Positions 1 through 5,268 of a DNA stretch of 5,268 nt are shown in pieces. Source of the stretch: Erysipelotrichaceae bacterium (GTDB lineage: Bacteria; Bacillota_I; Bacilli_A; Erysipelotrichales; Erysipelotrichaceae); assembly GCA_017512625.1 (NCBI GenBank), contig JAFWFB010000086.1:1-5268 (forward strand), written 5' to 3'. The notes beneath the pieces were generated by a model that had not been told where the DNA came from, ran no database searches, and was given only the letters and a program-made list of their open reading frames with translations. Every line of letters starts with the position of its first letter. The first letter of the stretch is position 1. Made by a program: the position numbers and the translations under genes.

Positions 1-2140
1 AAACTCTTTCCCACGAATTAACCATGAACAGGCTATACAGATTTTCATGAACAAGGATAACCTTCAATATGAAATCAGTAAAAACCAAATTCGTTCTGAG
101 TTATCTCAACAAAGGCCAAATCCTGAAATAATTGCAGGAGGAAGCGCTGTTGCTAAACTTCGTAGAGAGGGAGCCAAGAAACGTAAACAAATGCCTATAC
201 GAAGACTATTATCCGAAGTAGGAGATTTGGTTCAAATAATTAAACCTTGTTTTTTAATGTCCCCACTAAGTGTCAGTACTTTCCTAGATCCACATAAAAT
301 TAGCTTTGATACCGTAATCTTTGATGAAGCTTCTCAAATAGCACCACAGGATGCGGTCGGAGCTATATACAGAGGAAAACAATTAATAGTTGTTGGAGAT
401 TCCAGACAAATGCCTCCTACAAATTTCTTTGCTTCGTCACTGGTGATAGACGATGATGACGAAGAAATCGGTGACATTAATGATTATGAATCTATCTTAG
501 ATTTATGCAGTGCAGCATTCACAACAGAAAGACTATCCTGGCATTATAGGAGTCGTTACGAGCAATTGATAGCTTTCTCAAACCTGAACTTCTATAACAA
601 CAATCTTATAACTTTCCCTTCTTCTTCCAAAGACCAAAAAGGAATAGGAGTTGATTATTACTATGTTGAAGGCGGAACTTTTGATAGAGGTAACAAAACC
701 AACAGGAAAGAAGCGCAATATATAGTAGATTTAATCTATGACAATATCAAAAAGTATCCTAATCGTAGCCTTGGTGTTGTTGCGTTTTCTGCTTCTCAGC
801 AAAATCTCATCGATAAGTTACTATCAAATAAACGTCAAAATGATCCTTCCTTTGAATGGTTCTTCAATTCTGGCAATAAAGAACCTTTCTTCATAAAAAA
901 CTTAGAGACAGTACAGGGAGATGAGAGGGATACTATTATATTCAGCGTCGCCTACGCCAGAGATAACCAAGGAAGATTTATCCAAAACTTTGGCCCGTTA
1001 AATAAAGAGGGCGGTGAGCGTAGATTAAATGTTGCAGTAACAAGAGCTAAAGAAAATGTTCAGCTTGTTGCTTCCATTCACTATACCGATATCGATCTCA
1101 GCAACACTGGATCAGAAGGAGTTAGATTGCTTCGCGCATATTTGGATTATGCCCAAAACGGCGAAGAAGCTTTGGAACGCGCAATAAACGTGTCAACAGA
1201 GGATAAATTTGATTCATATTTTGAACAAGAAGTTTGTGATTATCTTCGTGATAATGGGTTCACCGTTGATACACAGATCGGCTGTTCAGGATATAAGATA
1301 GATCTCGGACTCAGACGACCTGATAGTTCAGAGTATTTGATGGCTATTGAATGCGATGGCGCTACTTATCATAGTTCTAGAAACGCTCGAGATAGAGACG
1401 TTCTTAGACAAAGAGTTCTTGAAAACATGGGTTGGAAATTCTATCGCATATGGTCTACAGACTGGTACAAAAACAAAGCTGTTGAAAAAGAGAAGTTAAT
1501 CAAGGCCGCAAAAGATTCTTTCGCTAAAAGCAATAGTCAAAAAGATCTAGAAACCGCTAATAAAAATACTGTAGTCGCCGATGAAGTTAAAGAAAGATTT
1601 GTCAGCGAGATTAAGGAACCTTCGTTTGAGTTTCCAAAATATCAAGAACTTGATGCAATGAAAATCTTAAGTGATAAACGCTATTCCCTTCAATCTGCAG
1701 TGCAACAGATTCTTAAAACCGAAGCTCCGCTTTCTGAAGAACTACTTCTTAAGCGAATAGTTTCCTTATTTAACAGAGAGAAAGTTACAAAAACTGTTAT
1801 TGAGGATTATAATCGCAGAATGCGCAACTGCGAAAAAATGGGAATCGTTAGAAAAAATGGCTTCCTTTATCTTAAAGAAATGAACGATCCTAAGTTCAGA
1901 GTTCCGGGTGATCGCCGCGAAATCAAATATATTTCTATCGAAGAGCTTGCTGACGGAATTCGTATAATAATAGAACAGAACGTCACAGTTACTCGGGAAG
2001 GTCTTTACAAGACAATGACAAATCTTTTGGGATTTAACAGAACTGGCGATGCCATAGTTTCTAGATTTGAGGAAGCGTTAAGATATCTAAAGAATAGAAA
2101 CATAGTCAAAGAAAATGACGGATATTTATCTCTTCTATAA
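1..2140 (+). CDS. SF1 helicase-nuclease, DUF4011/DUF3320 type, C-terminal part (5' partial)
   Basis: The frame is open from base 2, so the gene starts upstream and the ATG at 47 is internal (call it residue 1; the visible part then ends at residue 697). Superfamily 1 ATPase motifs are seen in order: Walker B DEAS at 93-96, motif III GDSRQMPPT at 117-125, SWHYRSR at 164-170, ETVQGDERD at 287-295 (motif V) and NVAVTRAKE at 328-336 (motif VI). Walker A must lie upstream. A PD-(D/E)XK nuclease of the Vsr/DUF559/REase_MTES_1575 type follows at about 387-475, with E395, D419, E435, D437, H442 and R467 in the expected order. Residues 550-697 form a DUF3320-like winged-helix tail. Proteins of this architecture usually begin with DUF4011. 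From memory, the single-gene antiphage system Hhe is of this helicase-Vsr kind. The likely role is nucleic-acid translocation coupled to cleavage in the cytoplasm, possibly in phage defence; that role is inferred. No frameshift or lost catalytic residue is seen. The gene is more AT-rich than the - strand genes. Confidence 0.9.
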   Translation, partial: NSFPRINHEQAIQIFMNKDNLQYEISKNQIRSELSQQRPNPEIIAGGSAVAKLRREGAKKRKQMPIRRLLSEVGDLVQIIKPCFLMSPLSVSTFLDPHKISFDTVIFDEASQIAPQDAVGAIYRGKQLIVVGDSRQMPPTNFFASSLVIDDDDEEIGDINDYESILDLCSAAFTTERLSWHYRSRYEQLIAFSNLNFYNNNLITFPSSSKDQKGIGVDYYYVEGGTFDRGNKTNRKEAQYIVDLIYDNIKKYPNRSLGVVAFSASQQNLIDKLLSNKRQNDPSFEWFFNSGNKEPFFIKNLETVQGDERDTIIFSVAYARDNQGRFIQNFGPLNKEGGERRLNVAVTRAKENVQLVASIHYTDIDLSNTGSEGVRLLRAYLDYAQNGEEALERAINVSTEDKFDSYFEQEVCDYLRDNGFTVDTQIGCSGYKIDLGLRRPDSSEYLMAIECDGATYHSSRNARDRDVLRQRVLENMGWKFYRIWSTDWYKNKAVEKEKLIKAAKDSFAKSNSQKDLETANKNTVVADEVKERFVSEIKEPSFEFPKYQELDAMKILSDKRYSLQSAVQQILKTEAPLSEELLLKRIVSLFNREKVTKTVIEDYNRRMRNCEKMGIVRKNGFLYLKEMNDPKFRVPGDRREIKYISIEELADGIRIIIEQNVTVTREGLYKTMTNLLGFNRTGDAIVSRFEEALRYLKNRNIVKENDGYLSLL

Positions 2141-2168
2141 TCCAGCTTCTTAAATCATATAATAATTA

Positions 2169-2190
2169 AAAGGATCCAGACGGATCCTTT
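2169..2190. terminator. Bidirectional rho-independent terminator between convergent genes
   Basis: A perfect 9-bp stem, AAAGGATCC (2169-2177) pairing with GGATCCTTT (2182-2190), closes a 4-base AGAC loop. On the + strand it is followed by the T-rich ATTTATTTT and ends the helicase transcript 28 bases after its stop. On the - strand the stem is followed by TTTAATTATT, a weaker T-rich tract, and would end the NUDIX transcript. The NUDIX stop codon (2189-2191) lies inside the stem. Confidence 0.8.
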
Positions 2191-2719
2191 ATTTATTTTC
2201 ACTTAATATTTCCCTGGCTTTCTCAAGGATCGGTAACTCTCTTGCTAAAAGAAGTCTGCCTAATTTGGAGCCGCTGTATTTTTCATACGTCTTTACCGCC
2301 TGCTCATAAGTCAGCTTCAAAGTCTTAAGATGCAAAGCTTCGATCTCCTCCCTGGTAAGATGCTTATCACCGAAGGAGGTAGCCTTACAAAGGAAGTAAT
2401 TGTTGAGGTTATGGCGATGGATCAGGTTGTAGTAGTCGCTTACCACGCCGATCTTGCATACAATTTCCACCTCAGCCCCCAGTTCTTCGTATAGTTCCCT
2501 TACAATAGCCTGACTTGGCGTTTCACCTTCCTCGATCCCGCCACCGGCGGTCTCGATATAGGAGACTTTGCCAAAATCATCGTCTCTGTTCTCACCAACG
2601 AAGTAAAAGTAACCTTCGTCGTCAAAGACGATGGCCCGGGCAATCAAGCGATAATGATCGATGTATTCCAGCGGCCATTGATCATCATTAAGCTGCAGAT
2701 ACAGTTTATAGTCCTTCAT
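2189..2719 (-). CDS. NUDIX hydrolase
   Basis: This 176-residue cytoplasmic protein carries a complete NUDIX box at residues 60-82: G60, five residues, E66, seven residues, then RELYEELGA (74-82). It matches the family signature GX5EX7REUXEEXGU, so the Mg-binding glutamates (E75, E78, E79) are intact and the enzyme should hydrolyse a nucleoside diphosphate linked to another moiety. The substrate cannot be read from the sequence. The strands before the box (about 23-58) and the helical C-terminus (about 122-173) fit a single-domain NUDIX protein of normal length. The start at 2719 is firm, because an in-frame TAA lies two codons upstream (TAA-TTT-ATG) and no earlier start is possible. There is no good Shine-Dalgarno sequence. 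The stop of the membrane-protein gene is only 10 bases upstream, so translation is probably coupled to that gene. Confidence 0.93.
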   Translation of the reverse strand: MKDYKLYLQLNDDQWPLEYIDHYRLIARAIVFDDEGYFYFVGENRDDDFGKVSYIETAGGGIEEGETPSQAIVRELYEELGAEVEIVCKIGVVSDYYNLIHRHNLNNYFLCKATSFGDKHLTREEIEALHLKTLKLTYEQAVKTYEKYSGSKLGRLLLARELPILEKAREILSENK

Positions 2720-2729
2720 AAATTAACCG

Positions 2730-2954
2730 CTACTGCGTAAGGTTTTTCTCGATCAGGATCAGAATGATACCGATCATCGCGGTAACCGTACCGATATAGA
2801 AACTAAACTTCATATAGGATCTTAGACGGATCAAGGTAGAACTTGGAGCGTCCATTACCGAGCCATAAAACATCCTGAACATAAAACCCAGTGCTATCAC
2901 GATCAGTGCGATGACGATCAATATGATACCCAGTATCTTAAACTTTTTATACAT
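2730..2954 (-). CDS. Small two-helix membrane protein, function unknown
   Basis: The product is 74 residues with no family I recognise. It has a lysine-rich N-terminus (MYKKFK), a strongly hydrophobic helix at about 7-26, a short loop at about 27-49 containing four basic residues, and a second helix at about 50-68, ending in a short polar tail. It therefore looks like a small integral membrane protein without a cleavable signal peptide. Coding is supported by a good ribosome binding site (AGGCAGGGA, with the ATG 7 bases further on), a -10-like element just upstream, and tight 10-base spacing to the NUDIX gene downstream. The two genes are probably one transcript. The context gives no clue to its job; a role linked to the NUDIX enzyme is only a guess. 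Confidence 0.75.
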   Translation of the reverse strand: MYKKFKILGIILIVIALIVIALGFMFRMFYGSVMDAPSSTLIRLRSYMKFSFYIGTVTAMIGIILILIEKNLTQ

Positions 2955-2960
2955 GTTGAT

Positions 2961-2970
2961 TCCCTGCCTT
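2961..2970 (-). promoter_or_regulatory. Ribosome binding site of the 74-residue membrane protein
   Basis: Read on the - strand, the bases are AAGGCAGGGA, a purine-rich Shine-Dalgarno match ending 6 bases before the ATG at 2954. It supports this short gene as real and fixes its start. Confidence 0.65.
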
Positions 2971-2992
2971 TAATAATGATCTTTACGTCTTT

Positions 2993-2998
2993 ATTATA
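2993..2998 (-). promoter_or_regulatory. Putative -10 element for the membrane protein/NUDIX unit
   Basis: On the - strand this is a perfect TATAAT in an AT-rich stretch, about 39 bases before the start codon at 2954 and just downstream of the galactosidase terminator. No convincing -35 box is present: at normal spacing the sequence is CTTTTT or TTTTTT, part of that terminator's T-tract. The call rests on the -10 match and on position. Confidence 0.4.
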
Positions 2999-3016
2999 TA
3001 GAACAATTAGATAGAA

Positions 3017-3044
3017 AAAAGGTCACAGATATCCATGACCTTTT
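3017..3044 (-). terminator. Rho-independent terminator after the alpha-galactosidase gene
   Basis: A 9-bp stem pairs AAAAGGTCA with TGACCTTTT around a 10-base loop. On the - strand it lies 8 bases beyond the galactosidase stop codon and runs into a T-tract (TTTTTT, 3015-3020), the usual layout of an intrinsic terminator. It separates the sugar operon from the membrane protein/NUDIX unit. Confidence 0.8.
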
Positions 3045-3052
3045 ATTTATGC

Positions 3053-4633
3053 TTATAATTTCCAGTCGATCTTTTCGGTATGTTCTTCCCCGTCCAGATC
3101 ATAGGTGATGGTGATGCCGTTATCGGTCGAAAGGCGGATGTTGGTAGCGGTGGTAAGATGTCTTAACATCTTGTATTTGGCTTTCATCTCGTCGGTATAA
3201 TTGGAAGGATCATCGCTGGTAAGAAGAACATTTTCCAACAAGGCATCCATTCTGGCCAAGGAATCCTTCTGCTGTTCCGTCAGCTTGATGTTTTCCGTTC
3301 TAAGGAAGATGACATCGCCATCAGAGCCCCAGGCCCTTCCGTTTAAGCCATGACGGGAAAGGATATTCCAGACCGCCTGACGGGTCGATACCCGCTCACG
3401 GTGAATGATCCTCATGATCGGATTATCGTTATAGTCAAGACCAACGTCGCAACTGATACGGCAATAATCGACCAATCCGAAGGCAGGCATCAAAGGTACG
3501 CCACAGCCAAGGATCTCCTTATCACCACATAGCTCTCTGATCCACTTCATAGCCCTGTGCATCTTGCCGGCCCTGGTCTCGTTTTCCGAACCATATGGTG
3601 CTACCGCATACAGGAAGTCAAGCTTGACCATGTCAAAGCCCCACTGCTCAAAGACTCTTTCAAAGACCTGCTTGAGGTAATCCTGCACTTCCGGATTATC
3701 GATATCCAGCGGATAGTATCCGGACCAGTTACAGCCGGCTTTCCAGTTTTTGCCATCGACTTTAAGCAGCCAGTCCTGGTGTTCCTGATACAGCTTGGAT
3801 TTTTCTTCAGCAACAAACGGTGCCAGCCAAAGTCCGGCCTTGAATCCGGCTTCGTGGATCTTATCGGCTACGGCCTTCATTCCTAATGGGAATTTCTTTT
3901 CATCCGCAGCCAGCCAGTCACCTATGAAAGGCTCCCAGCCATCATCGATCTGGAACATGTCGCCCGGTTCAAAGACGCTGCGACAACCTTCCAGATCCTT
4001 AAGGATATCAGCTTCAGTAATGTTCTGATAACGGTTATACCAGCTGGAATAACCGTAAAGACGTTTGTCATTTGGCTCGATTCCCAATTCCTTGAACCAG
4101 GCATCGAAGACTTCGCTTTCGCTTCCTTCAGCGTAGAACAGATCAAAGGCCTTGATCTCACCATCGCACTTAAGACCCTTGGCATCTCTTTCGATATGCA
4201 GGTTGAATCTGTTAGCGTCATAGGTAAACATCGTATAGCCCGGATCCTCATCCAAGGATCCTAAGAAGCGGTAATGATCGCCTTTTTTAAACCAGGTCCA
4301 GGAGAAACCATGAGTTACTCCCTTTTTATTCGGATAATCGACGAAGTGATAGTCGCCATAACGATCGAAGGAATAGTGATCGATCATAAATTTAGGCAGA
4401 CCATGCAAGCCTCTGATCTTATCGTTTTTGGTATATTCCGGGCAGGCTGTCCAGGTCTGGTAACCGTTCATGAAGATCTTTTCATCGTCATCGATCTCTA
4501 AGTGGATATCAGCCAGAATGCTTTCGATCTTACCGGCAACACAAGGGATCCTTACATGAAGCGGTCCGCTTTCGTGGTTTATCGCTCCCGCAAATTCTTC
4601 CTTATCGGTCGATACGTGCCACTCAATCCTCAT
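3053..4633 (-). CDS. Alpha-galactosidase, glycoside hydrolase family 36
   Basis: This 526-residue enzyme should release terminal alpha-1,6-linked galactose from melibiose, raffinose and related sugars by a retaining mechanism. Numbered from the start at 4633, the visible GH36 marks are NGYQTW (56-61) in the N-terminal beta-sandwich, then in the TIM barrel QIDDGWE (228-234), GLWLAPFV (267-274), YPLDIDNPE (307-315), VKLDFLYA with nucleophile D339, and RISCDVGLD with acid/base D396. There is no signal peptide, so it acts in the cytoplasm. The length matches the compact GH36 type (Thermotoga maritima GalA, about 550 residues) rather than the roughly 700-residue type. An ATG 45 bases further upstream (4678) is in frame, but 4633 is preferred: AAGGAG lies 7 bases before it, and the extra 15 residues are an unfamily-like K/R/S-rich stretch. 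It overlaps the symporter gene by 11 bases, so the two are probably co-translated. Confidence 0.93.
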   Translation of the reverse strand: MRIEWHVSTDKEEFAGAINHESGPLHVRIPCVAGKIESILADIHLEIDDDEKIFMNGYQTWTACPEYTKNDKIRGLHGLPKFMIDHYSFDRYGDYHFVDYPNKKGVTHGFSWTWFKKGDHYRFLGSLDEDPGYTMFTYDANRFNLHIERDAKGLKCDGEIKAFDLFYAEGSESEVFDAWFKELGIEPNDKRLYGYSSWYNRYQNITEADILKDLEGCRSVFEPGDMFQIDDGWEPFIGDWLAADEKKFPLGMKAVADKIHEAGFKAGLWLAPFVAEEKSKLYQEHQDWLLKVDGKNWKAGCNWSGYYPLDIDNPEVQDYLKQVFERVFEQWGFDMVKLDFLYAVAPYGSENETRAGKMHRAMKWIRELCGDKEILGCGVPLMPAFGLVDYCRISCDVGLDYNDNPIMRIIHRERVSTRQAVWNILSRHGLNGRAWGSDGDVIFLRTENIKLTEQQKDSLARMDALLENVLLTSDDPSNYTDEMKAKYKMLRHLTTATNIRLSTDNGITITYDLDGEEHTEKIDWKL

Positions 4634-5268
4634 GGCGGCGCTCCTTGATGACTTTGGTGATCTCTTCGACCTTTTCATCAGTCAGGATGAACTTTCTGAC
4701 AAAGATCACAAAGGCAACGATCAGTCCAATGATCGGGATCAGAGTCATCAGGTAATGCAACTTATTGATCGTTTCAGCACTTTGGGCAACGATCTCACCG
4801 GTCGTCTCGCTATTGCCGGTCATGCCGATCATATCAAGGCCAACGCCGGCTAAGAATACAGCAACACCGGATGCCAGCTTGACAACGAATGTCTGCATCG
4901 AGAAGATGACGCTTTCCTCACGCACACCGGTCTTGTATTCGCCATAGTCGACCGATCCGGAAAGGAAGACTGTTGTAAGAACGGTAAGGATACCATTGGC
5001 CAAAAAGACCATGATACCCGGAATCAGTAACAATACCAGATTGCCTGATAAGTGCAGCTGACACATCAGAAGCAGGAAAGCATATCCGGCGATCGCTACA
5101 CCAAGACAAAGCTTGAAGATGGAAGTATTGGAAAGCTTCTTTCTAAGCAGCGGATAGATAAGCATCATGCCCAGGATCTGAGCGACACCGCCAACCATCG
5201 TAAACAGGGTATATGGTCCCTGCCAGTCCGGGCTTCCGCCGCCAAGATCATACTTGAAGAAGTAGATG
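4623..5268 (-). CDS. GPH-family sugar:cation symporter, C-terminal part (5' partial)
   Basis: The frame stays open to the window edge, giving 214 visible residues of a longer membrane protein; the ATG at 5198 is internal (visible residue 24). Five hydrophobic helices are seen at about 24-40, 51-71, 76-100, 124-148 and 172-195. This fits the C-terminal half of a 12-helix transporter, and a charged cytoplasmic tail follows. The loop motif DYGEYKTGVREES (107-119), then MQTFVVKLASG (124-134), is characteristic of the glycoside-pentoside-hexuronide:cation symporters (MelB, XynP, UidB group). The lysine in the latter (K130) probably corresponds to the conserved helix XI lysine of MelB. With the alpha-galactosidase overlapping its 3' end, the likely substrate is an alpha-galactoside such as melibiose or raffinose taken up with Na+ or H+. 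The substrate is inferred from context, since GPH members also carry xylosides and glucuronides. Confidence 0.88.
   Translation of the reverse strand, partial: IYFFKYDLGGGSPDWQGPYTLFTMVGGVAQILGMMLIYPLLRKKLSNTSIFKLCLGVAIAGYAFLLLMCQLHLSGNLVLLLIPGIMVFLANGILTVLTTVFLSGSVDYGEYKTGVREESVIFSMQTFVVKLASGVAVFLAGVGLDMIGMTGNSETTGEIVAQSAETINKLHYLMTLIPIIGLIVAFVIFVRKFILTDEKVEEITKVIKERRHED
4641..4646 (-). promoter_or_regulatory. Ribosome binding site that decides the alpha-galactosidase start
   Basis: On the - strand this is AAGGAG, a strong Shine-Dalgarno sequence, 7 bases before the ATG at 4631-4633. It lies inside the end of the symporter coding sequence and would be within the coding region if the upstream ATG at 4678 were used. 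It therefore favours the shorter 526-residue protein. Confidence 0.8.

Noticed and set aside
47..49. ATG as the start of the helicase gene
   Set aside because: The frame is open back to base 2, there is no ribosome binding site before this ATG, and the Walker A motif needed by the enzyme is missing, so the gene starts outside the window.
2158..2163. TATAAT on the + strand after the helicase stop
   Set aside because: It leads straight into the terminator hairpin and then antisense into the NUDIX gene, and no -35 was found; it is likely chance in an AT-rich gap.
2171..2188. Two GGATCC copies as a possible repeat or cloning scar
   Set aside because: They are the two arms of the terminator stem, and natural flanking A/T tracts extend the pairing.
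3026..3035. GATATC palindrome in the loop of the second terminator as an operator
   Set aside because: It is a single 6-base palindrome within a hairpin loop with no second copy nearby, so there is no support for a binding site.
3350..4501. Open frames of 60-109 codons on the + strand opposite the alpha-galactosidase gene, and others in a second - strand frame
   Set aside because: They lie inside a gene with a complete GH36 motif set, show no recognisable domains, and are explained by the codon use of that gene.
4632..5109. Short open frames overlapping the symporter gene on both strands
   Set aside because: The GPH motif and helix pattern support the long - strand frame; the others have no domain or start-site support.
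5196..5198. ATG as the start of the symporter gene
   Set aside because: The 23 codons upstream to the window edge are open and read as a plausible continuation of the transporter, and only five of about twelve helices are present.
1..5268. CRISPR arrays, tRNA or rRNA genes, insertion sequences, attachment sites
   Set aside because: No regularly spaced direct repeats, cloverleaf sequence, transposase or terminal inverted repeats were seen on reading both strands; the only gaps between genes are 48, 10 and 98 bases.

Overview
The window looks like a piece of a low-to-moderate-GC bacterial chromosome, most likely from Bacillota (Firmicutes). The grounds are an AAGGAG-type ribosome binding site, short AT-flanked rho-independent terminators, and a sugar-symporter plus GH36 galactosidase pair of a kind common in gut Firmicutes. 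Genus and species cannot be told from this.

Layout. On the + strand, bases 1-2140 hold the C-terminal part of a large superfamily 1 helicase. It is fused to a PD-(D/E)XK (Vsr/DUF559-like, REase_MTES_1575 type) nuclease and a DUF3320-type winged-helix tail; the N-terminus lies upstream of the window. Everything else is on the - strand. Read in transcription order it is: the 3' part of a GPH-family sugar:cation symporter (5268 down to 4623), a GH36 alpha-galactosidase overlapping it by 11 bases (4633 to 3053), a terminator (about 3017-3044), a promoter region, a 74-residue two-helix membrane protein (2954 to 2730), and a NUDIX hydrolase (2719 to 2189). The helicase and NUDIX genes converge on one hairpin (2169-2190) that can end transcription in both directions.

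How the genes work together. The symporter and galactosidase form a plausible alpha-galactoside (melibiose/raffinose-type) uptake and hydrolysis operon: the sugar is imported with a cation and cleaved in the cytoplasm. The small membrane protein and NUDIX enzyme appear to be a separate two-gene unit of unknown purpose. The helicase-nuclease is unrelated to sugar use. It belongs to an architecture known from antiphage defence and is more AT-rich than the rest, so it may be an accessory (defence-island) gene next to ordinary metabolic genes.

The best candidate for something unusual is the helicase-nuclease. It resembles a known family and is not a wholly new system. No RNA genes, CRISPR arrays, insertion sequences or attachment sites were seen.
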